A DNA stretch of 64,000 nt from Streptomyces cyanogenus (lineage in GTDB: Bacteria > Actinomycetota > Actinomycetes > Streptomycetales > Streptomycetaceae), in contig NZ_CP071839.1 of assembly GCF_017526105.1 (NCBI RefSeq), positions 930,001-994,000 on the forward strand, in the 5' to 3' direction. Position 1 is the first letter of the stretch. Each line of letters starts with the position of its first letter. Below the pieces are notes generated by a model. The model was not told the DNA's origin. It saw only the letters and a program-made list of their open reading frames with translations, and did not search any database. Below, piece by piece: positions 35,383 to 44,145 of the stretch. The translations under genes and the position numbers were made by a program.

Positions 35383-35531
35383 AGCACGGAACGATCAAGG
35401 GATTTCCTCTGGTGACGGTAGGCGGGACGGAGGGTCTGCGCCTGCTGAAGGGCACTCAGGTAGGCCATTCAGCAGAAGAACGAAGGCCGGCGGCCTGCGG
35501 CGGCCGTGCTGCTTCCGCTTCGACGGAGGCT

Positions 35532-36686
35532 TCAAGGGCGAGGTGCGGAACGGACATCGCCACCGTTGCGGGAAGCGGGCCGGTCCCGGGCCTGCGAGCC
35601 GACGGGTGCACGGCTCCCTGGGCAGGGCGGCAGTCCCTGGAGTTGCCGGGTGCAGATCCGGTCGAGGGTGTACACGCCGTCCTTCACGAGGGTCTGCTCG
35701 ATGGTGCCGGCGGTCACCGCGCGCGGAGTGAGCAGCACGGACGGGATGTGCTTCGTGGTGGGACTGTCGATCACCGTCGTGGCGAGCTTGCGCGGATCGC
35801 CGCCCCGTCCCAGGGTGACGGCCATCGCGGCGGCTGCGTCGGCTTCGGCCCGGAAGGGTTTGTAGACGGTCATGTACTGCTCGCCCTTGACGATGCGTCG
35901 TACGGCGTCGAGGTCGGCGTCCTGGCCGGTGACGGGGGGCAGTGTGCGGACATGGGCGCCCTTGAAGGCGGAGATGACGCCCGCGGCCACGGCGTCGTTG
36001 ACGGCCAGGACGCCGTCGATCCGTTCCGGGTTCTGGGCCGCGAGGGCCGCGGACATGTTGGCGTGGGCGTTCTCCGTGCTCCAGCCCTGGGTGTCGTAGG
36101 ACCTGTCGATCTTCACCTTGCCGGTGAGGACGGACAACGCCCCCTTCTTGAACCACGCCGCGTTCCGGTCGGTCGGATCGCCGTTCATCATGACCACGTT
36201 CCCGCCGTGCGCCCTGTCGCCCATGGCCCGCAGGAGGTACTCGGCCTGGAGCCGGCCGACCTGCGCACCGTCGAAGCTGACGAAGCCCGAGATCGGGCCC
36301 TCGGCAAGCCGGTCGTACGCGACGACGGGTACGCCCGCCTGGTGGGCCTCCTCGATCGAGGAACGCAGGACTTTGGGGTCGGCGGCGTCGAGGATCAGGA
36401 CCCTGACCCCCTTGGTGATCATGGAGGTCATCTGCTGCCGCTGTCTCGCCGGGTCGTTGTCGGCGTTGGCGTACGCCGTGCGGCAGCGGGGACACAGTTC
36501 CTTCAGCCGCTTCTCGATCAGCGGCTTGTCGAACTGCTCCCAGCGGGGCAGGACCCGGCCCGGGAGCAGCAGGCCGACGGTGAAACCGTCCTCGTGCGTC
36601 TCCTCGCGCCCTCCGCAGGCGGCCGCGGACATGGTCATGAGCGCCGCGACGAGGGCGGCGGCGACATACCGGGAACGGGCCCTCAC
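35532..36686 (-). CDS. Sugar-binding lipoprotein (XylF-like), coupled to a PP2C sensor
   Basis: A 384-residue ABC-type periplasmic-binding-fold protein. Lipoprotein signal: VRARSRYVAAALVAALMTMS, then AAACGG with Cys at about 24. Mature features: TVGLLLPGRVLPRWEQFDKP, LKELCPRCRTAYANADND, YDRLAEGPISGFVSFDG (about 137-153), VVMMNGDPTDRNAAWFK (about 178-194) and LPPVTGQDADLDAVRRI (about 258-274). It is clearly paralogous to the protein at 39620. Its GTG overlaps the stop of the PP2C/HATPase gene (GTGA), so both are made together; no permease or ATPase follows it. It may pass sugar to the divergent transporter or act as an extracytoplasmic sensor. Confidence 0.92.
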   Translation of the reverse strand: MRARSRYVAAALVAALMTMSAAACGGREETHEDGFTVGLLLPGRVLPRWEQFDKPLIEKRLKELCPRCRTAYANADNDPARQRQQMTSMITKGVRVLILDAADPKVLRSSIEEAHQAGVPVVAYDRLAEGPISGFVSFDGAQVGRLQAEYLLRAMGDRAHGGNVVMMNGDPTDRNAAWFKKGALSVLTGKVKIDRSYDTQGWSTENAHANMSAALAAQNPERIDGVLAVNDAVAAGVISAFKGAHVRTLPPVTGQDADLDAVRRIVKGEQYMTVYKPFRAEADAAAAMAVTLGRGGDPRKLATTVIDSPTTKHIPSVLLTPRAVTAGTIEQTLVKDGVYTLDRICTRQLQGLPPCPGSRAPVGSQARDRPASRNGGDVRSAPRP

Positions 36687-39223
36687 GGCGGGCCGCCCCG
36701 GTCCGCCGGGAGACCCGGGTCCGTGCCGGACGGCTCGCGGTGCGGTACGACGATCTCGCTCCACACCTGTTTGCCGCTGGCGACCGGCACCGAGCCGAAG
36801 GACTCCGACAGCGCTTCGACCAGCATCAGCCCCCGGCCGCCGGTCGACTCCCAGTCCACGATCACCGGCTTGGCGGGCGCGCGCGGCGACGAGTCGTTCA
36901 CACTGACCCGCACCCGGTCCCCGCGCAGCACCAGGTCGACGTGGACCGGCCCCTGGGTGTGCACCAGGGCGTTGGTGACCAGTTCGGACACCACCAGCAG
37001 GACCGCGTCCGCCACCTCTTCGACGTTCCACCGGCGCAGTGTGCGCGCGGTGAAACGGCGGGCGTGCATGACGGCGTCCGGCAGCCGCCACACCGCCCAG
37101 CCGGCGCGTATGGGCCGGGTCTTCATGCCGTCGTAGCGGAGCAGCAACAGCGCCACGTCGTCCTCGCGGCGGCCGGCGTCGCCCAGGAGTTCGTCGGCCA
37201 CCCGCCCCGGATCCGAGGGATCCGCGGCGGCGAGCGCGGTGCGGGTGCGCTGCATGCCGTTGTCCAGGGGCAGATCGGCAGCCTCGACCAGGCCGTCGGT
37301 GACCAGGGCGAGCAGCGTGCCGGGGGCCAGCGCGACCGAGGTCATGGGGAACTCCGCGTCCGCGGAGACCCCGAGCGGCAGCGCGCCCTCGACCCGCACC
37401 TCCTCGGCGCTGCCGTCGGGATGGCGCATCAGCGGTGAGAGGTGCCCCGCCCGGACGAACAGGACGTTCCCCTCCTCCATGTCCAGTTCGGCGTAGCAGC
37501 AGGTGGCGAACAGGTCGGTCTCCATGCCGACCAGGAGACGGTTGGCGTGTGAGACGACCACGTCCGGTGGGTGGCCCTCCACCGCGTACGCCCTGACCGC
37601 GGTACGCATCTGCCCCATGATCGTCGCTGCTCCGGCACTGTGTCCCTGCACGTCGCCGATGACCAGCGCCACCCGGTCGTCGGAGAGGGCGATGACGTCG
37701 TACCAGTCGCCGCCCACCTGCAGCCCGCGCCTGGCGGGCAGATAGCGGGCGACGGCCGTCCCGCCGGACAGTTCGGGAAGGCGCCGGGGCAGCAGGCTGC
37801 GCTGGAGCATCGTCGCGAGCTCCTGTTCGGCGTCGTGCGCGTGCGCGCGCTTGACGGCCTGCCCGACCAGCGCCGCGGTGGCGGTCAGCAGGGTCCGCTC
37901 GTCGGGGGCGAACGCGTGCGGCTGGTTCCAGCCGATGAGGCACACGCCGACGGCCCGGCCCTTGGCGGGCAGCGGCAGGACGGCCAGGCCGCCGGGACCG
38001 ACGCCCGCGAGTCCGGGTTCGAGGGCGGTGCCGGCCGGCCACAGCCCCACGTGTCCGTCCCGCAGGGCCGCCTGCAGGGTCGGCAGGGCGGCGACCGCCG
38101 GATCGGGCCAGTCCGAGCGCCAGTCGGCACGCCACGCCTCCGGCCAGGCTGCGGGATCCGGCGGATCGAGCACAGTGACCGTGAGCCGCTCGTCCTGCAG
38201 CTCGGCGAGCGCGATCCGGTCCGCGCCGAGCGGCTCGCGGAGCGCGGTGACCACCACGCGGCTGACGTCGGCGACGGTCGTGGCGTCGTCCAGTGCCGCG
38301 GTCAGCCACTGGATCCGGGAGACGTCGTCGCTGCTGCGGGGCAGGACCGAGGTCGCCGTCACCACGCCCAGCACCCGGTCCGGCCGGTCGCCGGTGCTCC
38401 CGAGCGCCCGGTACCGCAGGCTCAGCCAGCGCATTTCGCCGCCGGGGCAGCGCACCCGGAACTCCAGCTCCCGGACGCCGGACGCCTCGGTGGACGGCTC
38501 CAGGACCGTCATGAGGCCGGGCATGTCCTCCGGGAGGGCGTGCGCGAGCAGCGTCGCCGCCTTCCCGTCGAAGGTGTGCGGCAGGATGCCGACCAGCTGG
38601 AGGAGGGTCTCGTCGGCCTCGATCAGGCCGCTCTCCGGCATCAGGACGAAAGAGCCGACGCCCAGGCTGCGCAGGGCCGGGCCCAGCAGCCGCGGCGGCG
38701 CGGGCCCCGGGTCGCCGGCCTGGAGCAGGCCGGCGACCGCGTCGGCGTACCGCGCCAGGAAGCGCTGTTGCTCGGCGTCGAAACCGTCCGCGGCGGTGCC
38801 CGTGACGACCAGGCAGCCCAGCCGTGTGCCCGCCGCCGCCAGGGGCAGTGCGCCGAGCGACACCCCCGCGCTCGGGGACGCCGGGCCGCCCTCGGAGAAG
38901 GAGGCTAGTGCCGCGGGCTTCAGCCACAGGGGCCGGCCGGTGCGGAAGGCGTGGGCCGCTGGTGAGTCACCGGTCAGGACCAGGCGCTCCGGCAGCCCGT
39001 GCTCGGGAGTGGCGCAGCCCGCGGCTTCCACCAGCCGTAGTGTTTCCGTCCCGGGACCACCACCGGGCACGTAGACCGCTGCCAGCGCCGCTCCGGCGAA
39101 CGTCAGGACACGAGCACTCGCGGCGGCTTCCGGAGCGGAAGACGGTGGGCCGGTGCCGAGGGCGCCGGCCTCGGATGCCCGCAACTGCGCGACTCCGGCC
39201 CGGGCACTGCCGTCACGAGGCAT
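36683..39223 (-). CDS. GAF/PAS-PP2C-HATPase partner-switch sensor
   Basis: An 846-residue cytosolic protein combining a phosphatase and an anti-sigma-type kinase. A GAF-like region spans about 35-170, a PAS region about 190-300 (LIEADETLLQLVGILPHTFD), and a second GAF about 310-465. The PP2C domain (about 480-690) has GGDWYDVIAL, VIGDVQGHSAGAATIMGQMR, TDGLVEAADL and REDDVALLLLRYDG. A HATPase_c_2 domain follows (about 715-830; LVVSELVTNALVHTQGP, TGGRGLMLVEALSESFG). The ATG 39223 has GGAGG 10 bases upstream. It is coupled to the sugar-binding lipoprotein at 35532 and divergent from a sugar ABC transporter, suggesting carbohydrate-linked stress or developmental signalling. No membrane segment is seen. 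Confidence 0.92.
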   Translation of the reverse strand: MPRDGSARAGVAQLRASEAGALGTGPPSSAPEAAASARVLTFAGAALAAVYVPGGGPGTETLRLVEAAGCATPEHGLPERLVLTGDSPAAHAFRTGRPLWLKPAALASFSEGGPASPSAGVSLGALPLAAAGTRLGCLVVTGTAADGFDAEQQRFLARYADAVAGLLQAGDPGPAPPRLLGPALRSLGVGSFVLMPESGLIEADETLLQLVGILPHTFDGKAATLLAHALPEDMPGLMTVLEPSTEASGVRELEFRVRCPGGEMRWLSLRYRALGSTGDRPDRVLGVVTATSVLPRSSDDVSRIQWLTAALDDATTVADVSRVVVTALREPLGADRIALAELQDERLTVTVLDPPDPAAWPEAWRADWRSDWPDPAVAALPTLQAALRDGHVGLWPAGTALEPGLAGVGPGGLAVLPLPAKGRAVGVCLIGWNQPHAFAPDERTLLTATAALVGQAVKRAHAHDAEQELATMLQRSLLPRRLPELSGGTAVARYLPARRGLQVGGDWYDVIALSDDRVALVIGDVQGHSAGAATIMGQMRTAVRAYAVEGHPPDVVVSHANRLLVGMETDLFATCCYAELDMEEGNVLFVRAGHLSPLMRHPDGSAEEVRVEGALPLGVSADAEFPMTSVALAPGTLLALVTDGLVEAADLPLDNGMQRTRTALAAADPSDPGRVADELLGDAGRREDDVALLLLRYDGMKTRPIRAGWAVWRLPDAVMHARRFTARTLRRWNVEEVADAVLLVVSELVTNALVHTQGPVHVDLVLRGDRVRVSVNDSSPRAPAKPVIVDWESTGGRGLMLVEALSESFGSVPVASGKQVWSEIVVPHREPSGTDPGLPADRGGPP

Positions 39224-39619
39224 GTCCGCACCTACCTCCCGTCCAGGCCGAGGCGCCGACGACAGGGCGAAGACCCTCCACCAGAATCGCATATGTGAGC
39301 TAATGGGACAGAGCGGCCCGTATGCCGTCTCTCGCCGGGTTCGCGCCGCCGGTGTGCCCGGTGTCCGCGCCCGCGCCAGGGCGCCGTCGGTGAGCCGAGC
39401 CGCCTGGTTCGCGGCTCGTCGCAGCCGGTGTCAGACTGACGTGGCGTCCGCGGGGTACCCGCCGCGCGCCGGCCGCGCCGCTACTCCCCGAGCCGGTGGC
39501 GCCGGGGCCGGTGACGGCCGGAGGCGCGTACCCGTGGAAGGGCGGACACCCGTGGCCGGCCGGCGGCGGGTGACCAGGCCTCTCCTGCCGGGCGACGGAA
39601 GGACGAGGGAGGTCTTCCC
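39224..39619. other. Divergent intergenic region between sensor and sugar ABC operons
   Basis: About 400 bases with no supportable gene. An AT-richer patch (GAATCGCATATGTGAGCTAATG, 39284-39305) probably holds the leftward promoter. An AGGACGAGGGAGG ribosome site precedes the ATG at 39620. I see no clear operator palindrome. Confidence 0.5.
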
Positions 39620-40708
39620 ATGAGGGCCTTCATACGCGACTCGGCCGCGGTCCTGGCCGCGGTCTCGACGACCCTCGCCGTCGCGTCCTGTGGAACCGGG
39701 GCCGGGAACACCTCCGACAGCCATGACTCGCTCAGGATCGGCCTGCTGCTGCCGGACGCCACGACCGCTCGGTGGGAGACACAGGACAGGCCACTGCTCG
39801 AGAAGAAGATCAAGGAGCTGTGCGCCGACTGCAAGGTCGAGCACGCCAACGCCAGGGGCGACGTGGCGATCCAGCAGGAGCAGATGGAGTCGCTGATCAC
39901 CGGGGGCGTCGACGCCATCCTGCTCGTGCCCGTGGACGCCAAGGCGCTCGGCGCCTCCGTCAGGAAGGCACACGCGGCGGGTATCCCGGTCATCTCCTAC
40001 GACCGCCTCTCCAGCGGCCCGATCTCGGGATACGTCTCCTTCGACGGCGAGGAGGTCGGCAGGCTCCAGGGCAGGGCGCTGCTGAAGGCCATGGGCGACA
40101 AGGCGCACGACGGTCAGATCGTCATGATGAACGGCGACCTCGCCGATCCCAACGCGGTGTCGTTCAAGCAGGGCGCGCTGTCCGTGCTCAAGGGGAAAGT
40201 GAAGATCGCCAAAGCGTACGACACCCACCAGTGGAGCATGGAGGCCGCGAACATGAACATGTCCGGGGCCATCTCCGCGCTCGGCGCCGGCCGCATCCAG
40301 GGGGTCTACGCCGCCAACGACGGTCTCGCGGCCGGCAGCATCGCCGCCCTGAAGGCGAACAAGGTCCGCCCGCTGCCGCCCGTCACCGGGCAGGACGCCG
40401 AACTGTCGGCCGTGCGGCGCATCGTCGCCGGTGATCAGTACATGACGGTCTACAAGCCGTTCGGTCCGGAGGCGTCCGCGGGCAGCGCCATGGCCGTGGC
40501 CGCGGCCCGCGGTGCCGGCCTCGACCGGATCGCCACGGGCAGGGTGAGAACCAGCGAGGGGACGGCCGTTCCGGCGGTGCGGCTCACCCCGGAGTCCGTG
40601 ACCGTCGCCGACATCGAGCCCGTCCTGGTGAAGGACGGTGCGTACACGATCCGGCAGATCTGCATCCCCCAGCTCGCGGCCGCCTGCGCCAGGGCCGGGC
40701 TGACCTGA
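39620..40708 (+). CDS. Sugar ABC transporter substrate-binding lipoprotein (XylF-like)
   Basis: A 362-residue lipoprotein; the signal ends LAVASCG with Cys at about 24. The fold is the type I periplasmic binding protein: LRIGLLLPDATTARWETQDR, QMESLITGGVDAILLVPVDA, VISYDRLSSGPISGYVSFDG (about 122-141), IVMMNGDLADPNAVSFKQGA (about 165-184), YAANDGLAAGSIAALKANKV, VTGQDAELSAVRRIVAGDQY and MTVYKPFGPEA. Related to D-xylose binders, but the sugar cannot be told from sequence. It heads an operon with an ATPase (37-base gap) and a permease. Paralogue of 35532-36686. Confidence 0.93.
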   Translation: MRAFIRDSAAVLAAVSTTLAVASCGTGAGNTSDSHDSLRIGLLLPDATTARWETQDRPLLEKKIKELCADCKVEHANARGDVAIQQEQMESLITGGVDAILLVPVDAKALGASVRKAHAAGIPVISYDRLSSGPISGYVSFDGEEVGRLQGRALLKAMGDKAHDGQIVMMNGDLADPNAVSFKQGALSVLKGKVKIAKAYDTHQWSMEAANMNMSGAISALGAGRIQGVYAANDGLAAGSIAALKANKVRPLPPVTGQDAELSAVRRIVAGDQYMTVYKPFGPEASAGSAMAVAAARGAGLDRIATGRVRTSEGTAVPAVRLTPESVTVADIEPVLVKDGAYTIRQICIPQLAAACARAGLT

Positions 40709-40745
40709 GCGGCGGTACCCGATCCGGACGGGTCCCGGGAAGGAG

Positions 40746-41528
40746 ATGGTTCTCGTGCCGGCTCCCCCCTTGCTGGCGCTGCACGGCGTGTGCAAGCGCT
40801 TCGGCGTCGTCGAGGTGCTGACCGACATCGAGCTGGAGATCCACGCCGGCCAGGTCCTCGCCCTGCTCGGCGACAACGGGGCCGGCAAGTCCACCCTGGT
40901 CAAAGTGATCTCCGGGGTCGCCCCCGCGGACAAGGGCGCCATCGAGTGGGAGGGCCGGCCGGTCAGCATCAGACGCCCCCACGACGCCCGCGACCTCGGC
41001 ATCGCCACCGTGTACCAGGACCTCGCGCTGTGCGGGAACCTCGACGTCGTCGGCAATCTCTTCCTCGGCCGGGAGATCCGCAGGTTCGGACTCCTCGACG
41101 AGGTGGAGATGGAGCGCCGCACCCAGCAGCTGCTGGAACGGCTGACCAGGCGGGTCCCGGACCTGCGCGGCCCCGTCGTCTCCCTGTCCAGCGGGCAGCG
41201 GCAGACCGTCGCCATCGCCCGCTCCCTGCTCGGTGAGCCGAGGGTCCTGCTGCTGGACGAGCCGACCGCGGCCCTGGGGTTCGAGCAGACCACCGAGGTG
41301 CTGGACCTCGTCGACCGGTTGCGGGACCGCGGCGTCGGCGTCCTGCTCATCAGCCACAACCTGGGGGACGTCAAAGCCCTCGCGGACCGGGCCGCGGTAC
41401 TCCGGCTCGGCCGCAACAACGGCTTCTTCGACGTCAACACCGCGTCCCAGGAGCAGATCATCTCCTCCATCACCGGTGCCACGGAGAACGAGCCGCGCCG
41501 GGCGGCCCACCGCGAGTCGGGATGGTGA
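40746..41528 (+). CDS. Sugar ABC transporter ATPase, single-domain
   Basis: A 260-residue ATP-binding subunit. Walker A LLGDNGAGKSTLVKVISG (about 38-55), Q-loop VYQDLAL (about 90), signature VVSLSSGQRQTVAIARSLL (about 143-161), Walker B VLLLDEPTAALG (about 169-180) and the switch His in LLISHNLGDV (about 204). Xylose/ribose-type ATPases (XylG, RbsA) usually carry two ATPase domains in about 500 residues. This protein is half size, like other actinobacterial members, so a homodimer is expected. A GGAAGGAG ribosome site precedes the ATG. It overlaps the permease start by 7 bases. Confidence 0.95.
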   Translation: MVLVPAPPLLALHGVCKRFGVVEVLTDIELEIHAGQVLALLGDNGAGKSTLVKVISGVAPADKGAIEWEGRPVSIRRPHDARDLGIATVYQDLALCGNLDVVGNLFLGREIRRFGLLDEVEMERRTQQLLERLTRRVPDLRGPVVSLSSGQRQTVAIARSLLGEPRVLLLDEPTAALGFEQTTEVLDLVDRLRDRGVGVLLISHNLGDVKALADRAAVLRLGRNNGFFDVNTASQEQIISSITGATENEPRRAAHRESGW

Positions 41529-42805
41529 AAGCGATGCACGACATGGCGGACCACACGCGGGCCGAACCCGCCGCACCCACCGCAGGCACCCCCCGGCCGC
41601 ACGGCACGCGGGCCGTCGCCCGTGCCGTGGAGAGGTCGGCCGCCGCCGTCCGGGACAGGCTCCGCGCCGGCGAACTGGGCTCGCTCCCCGTCGTCCTCGT
41701 CCTCGGCGTGGTCTGGATCGTCTTCCAGTCCCTCAACGCCAACTTCCTCTCGCCCCGGAACCTGTCCAACCTGAGCGTGGACATCGTGGGCACGGGCCTG
41801 ATGGCGGTCGGCCTGGTCTTCGTCCTGCTGCTCGGTGAACTCGACCTGTCGGTGGGCTCGATCAGCGGCCTCGCGGCGGCGATCTTCGCCGTTCTGAACG
41901 TGAACCTCGGCGTTCCGGACTGGCTCGCCCTCGTCATGGGGGTCCTCACGGGCACCGTGGCGGGAACCGTCCAGGGGTACTCCTTCGCCAAGGCCCGGGT
42001 GCCGGCGTTCGTCGTCACCCTCGCCGGCCTGCTCACCTGGAACGGCGTCATGCTCTCCGTCCTCGGGACGAACGGCACCGTCAACCTCGACGAGAACGGG
42101 CTCGTCGCCAAGCTGACCAGCTCCTACTTCACCGACCCCGGTGCCGCCTACGGCCTGGCGGCCCTCGGCACGGGCCTGGTCTTCCTGTCGTCGTTCCTGG
42201 ACAGGCGGCGCCGCAAGGCCGCCGGCATGCCGCACCGCTCGCTGCGGGGCATAGCGGCACGTACGGCGGGACTCGCGGTGATCGCGTTCGCCGCGGCGTA
42301 CGTGCTGAACCGGTTCCAGGGCCTGCCGCTCGCCCTCCTGATCTTCCTCGTGGTGGTGGCCGGCCTGGACGTCGTGCTGCGTCGCACGCACTACGGACGT
42401 CAGGTCTACGCACTCGGCGGCGGTGTCGAGGCGGCCCGCCGTGCCAGTCTCAGCGTGACCAGGGTGCAGACGACGGTGCTCGCGGTGTCCGGCACCATGG
42501 CCGCGATCGGCGGTCTGTTCATGGCCTCGCGCATCACCTCGGTGAGCCAGGGCTCGGGCTCGGGTGTCCTGTTGCTCAACGCCGTCGCGGCGGCCGTCAT
42601 CGGGGGCACCAGCCTGTTCGGAGGCCGCGGCACGACCTGGTCCGCGGTGCTCGGCATGCTGGTCATCCAGTCGATCTCGTCGGGCATGGCGCTCACCGAC
42701 ACCCCTACGGCCGTCCAGTTGGTGATCACGGGCGGGGTGTTGTTCGCCGCGGCGGTCATCGACTCCCTGTCGCGCCGCTCGCAGGAGGCCCACGGACGCG
42801 CTTGA
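41522..42805 (+). CDS. Sugar ABC transporter permease (XylH-like)
   Basis: A 427-residue inner-membrane permease of the BPD_transp_2 family. About 60 hydrophilic N-terminal residues precede the first helix (LPVVLVLGVVWIVFQSL). Family hallmarks include NFLSPRNLSNLSVDIVGTGL, LLGELDLSVGSISGLAAAIF (about 108-127), ARVPAFVVTLAGLLTWNGVM (about 157-176), TNGTVNLDENG, RRTHYGRQVYALGGGVEAAR (about 284-303) and AAVIGGTSLFGGRGTTWSAV (about 355-374). At about 400 residues it matches XylH rather than the shorter RbsC. It forms the channel with the ATPase at 40746. A terminator with a U tract follows at 42862. Confidence 0.95.
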   Translation: MVKAMHDMADHTRAEPAAPTAGTPRPHGTRAVARAVERSAAAVRDRLRAGELGSLPVVLVLGVVWIVFQSLNANFLSPRNLSNLSVDIVGTGLMAVGLVFVLLLGELDLSVGSISGLAAAIFAVLNVNLGVPDWLALVMGVLTGTVAGTVQGYSFAKARVPAFVVTLAGLLTWNGVMLSVLGTNGTVNLDENGLVAKLTSSYFTDPGAAYGLAALGTGLVFLSSFLDRRRRKAAGMPHRSLRGIAARTAGLAVIAFAAAYVLNRFQGLPLALLIFLVVVAGLDVVLRRTHYGRQVYALGGGVEAARRASLSVTRVQTTVLAVSGTMAAIGGLFMASRITSVSQGSGSGVLLLNAVAAAVIGGTSLFGGRGTTWSAVLGMLVIQSISSGMALTDTPTAVQLVITGGVLFAAAVIDSLSRRSQEAHGRA

Positions 42806-42813
42806 CCCGCCGG

Positions 42814-42873
42814 CTCAGCGGCGAGTGCCCTGCGCAGCCAGCCATCAGCGGCGGGTGCCGTACGCGGCCGGCC
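42814..42873. repeat. Two tandem 30-base repeats after the permease gene
   Basis: Copies 42814-42843 and 42844-42873 share TCAGCGGCG, GTGCC, CGC and GCC with about six differences. The second copy overlaps the terminator stem. Confidence 0.65.
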
Positions 42874-42881
42874 GTGTTTTT
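42862..42881 (+). terminator. Rho-independent terminator of the sugar ABC operon
   Basis: ACGCGG and CCGTGT pair around CCGG (one G-T pair) and run straight into TTTTT (42877-42881), a rare classical U-tract terminator for this genome. Confidence 0.7.
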
Positions 42882-42910
42882 CGAGCCCTCGTTGGTCATA
42901 GAGTCGTTTC

Positions 42911-43549
42911 GTGACCGACGAAGACTCCACGTTCGATGTGCTGGGCATGCTGAGCGACCCCGTGCGCCGCCGGCTCTACCGATATGTCGCCGCCGCCCCG
43001 GAAGAGGTGGGGCGCGACGCGGCTGCGGAGGCGGCCGGGATCTCCCGGTCGCTGGCCGCCTTCCACCTGGACAAGCTGGTCGAGGCCGGGCTGCTCACCG
43101 TGTCCTTCCGGCGGCTGTCCGGGCGCACCGGCCCCGGAGCGGGGCGGCCGGCCAAGCTGTACCGGCGCGCCGAGGGGGAGCATGCCGTCTCCGTACCGCC
43201 GCGGTCGTACGACGCCGTCGGCCGGCTGCTCGCCGAGGTGGTGGAGAACGCCGGGCTGGACCGTGAACTGCAGGCAGCGGCGCGGGCGGCGGGCGCGGCA
43301 CAGCCGGATGCCCGTGCCGACGACGTGGTGGCTGCACTGCGGGCCCGCGGTTACGAGCCCTTCTGGGACGGCAGGACGCTGCGGCTGCGCAACTGCCCCT
43401 TCCATGCGCTGGCGACGGAGTTCCCCGCCCTGATCTGCGGGATGAACCTGGCACTCATCGAGGGCCTGGTGCCCGAGCCGTGGGCGCCGGCCATGGATCC
43501 GTGCCCCGGCGGCTGCTGCGTGAGCCTTTCTAAAAAAGAAATCGATTGA
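42911..43549 (+). CDS. ArsR/SufR-like HTH regulator with a C-terminal Cys cluster
   Basis: A 212-residue DNA-binding protein. The winged helix is at about 5-75 (FDVLGMLSDPVRRRLYRYVA, GISRSLAAFHLDKLVEAGLL, GRPAKLYRRA). The C-terminal half ends with five Cys: 162 and 176 (NCPFHALATEFPALIC), 198, 202 and 203 (DPCPGGCC). This placement is like SufR-type iron-sulfur or metal-sensing regulators, although the spacing differs, so a redox or metal ligand site is inferred. The last residues, SKKEID, use unusually AT-rich codons because the promoter of the next gene lies inside the gene end. Start GTG at 42911. Confidence 0.88.
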   Translation: MTDEDSTFDVLGMLSDPVRRRLYRYVAAAPEEVGRDAAAEAAGISRSLAAFHLDKLVEAGLLTVSFRRLSGRTGPGAGRPAKLYRRAEGEHAVSVPPRSYDAVGRLLAEVVENAGLDRELQAAARAAGAAQPDARADDVVAALRARGYEPFWDGRTLRLRNCPFHALATEFPALICGMNLALIEGLVPEPWAPAMDPCPGGCCVSLSKKEID

Positions 43550-43575
43550 CTATAGAAGCCCGGCCGGGCCATGCT
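43527..43575 (+). promoter_or_regulatory. Promoter and palindrome for a leaderless DUF3291 transcript
   Basis: The palindrome TTTCT-AAAAA-AGAAA (43527-43541) precedes TTGACT (43546-43551) and CATGCT (43570-43575), 18 bases apart. The expected start of transcription falls on or next to the ATG at 43582. The -35 overlaps the stop of the upstream regulator gene, so that regulator may control it through the palindrome. Confidence 0.6.
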
Positions 43576-43581
43576 TGCTCC

Positions 43582-44052
43582 ATGACTGAGCATCACTTGG
43601 CGCAGGTCAACATCGGCCGCATCGTCGCCCCGCTGGACAGCCCCGAGTTGGCCGACTTCGTCGCCCAACAGCCGGAGATCAACGCACTTGCCGACCGGAG
43701 CCCCGGGTTCGTCTGGCGCCTGGTCGACGACGAGGGCGCGGACGCGACCGGCATCCGCCCCGACGGGAACGACGCGCTGCTGCTGATCAACTGCTCGGTC
43801 TGGGAATCGGTAGAAGCCCTGCGGGACTTCACGTACCACAGCGATCACCTGCGGGTGCTGAGCCGCCGCCGGGAATGGTTCCGCCGCTCGGCCGAGGCAC
43901 ACCAGGCCATGTGGTGGATCCCGGCCGGCCACCGCCCGACCGTCGCGGAGGCGATGGAGCGGGTGGCGATGCTGCGCGAACACGGCCCCGGGCCGCAGGC
44001 CTTCACCTTCCGCGATCCCTACCCGGCCCCGGCCCGGGCAGCGCAGCTCTAG
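43582..44052 (+). CDS. DUF3291 domain protein
   Basis: A 156-residue cytosolic protein of the dimeric alpha-beta-barrel type. Family pattern: HLAQVNIGRIVAPLDSPELA (about 5-24), INALADRSPGFVWRLVDDEG (about 36-55), LLINCSVWESVEALRDFTYH (about 71-90), RREWFRRSAEAHQAMWWIPA (about 98-117) and GHRPTVAEAMERV (about 118-130). Function is unknown; the fold is shared with ABM monooxygenases. No ribosome site precedes the ATG and the promoter sits directly upstream, so a leaderless mRNA is likely. It probably belongs to the regulon of the Cys-rich regulator just upstream. Confidence 0.88.
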   Translation: MTEHHLAQVNIGRIVAPLDSPELADFVAQQPEINALADRSPGFVWRLVDDEGADATGIRPDGNDALLLINCSVWESVEALRDFTYHSDHLRVLSRRREWFRRSAEAHQAMWWIPAGHRPTVAEAMERVAMLREHGPGPQAFTFRDPYPAPARAAQL

Positions 44053-44145
44053 CGGGCGGGCGGTCGCCGGGCGTCTCCGGCACGGGCGCCCCGGAGTCGC
44101 CGCGAGCAACCCGCACAGCAGGTGCGGCCTCGCGGCGTGTGTGAA

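Noticed and set aside
39431..42793. 1,120-residue minus-strand open frame over the sugar ABC operon
   Set aside because: Antisense shadow of three well-supported transporter genes.
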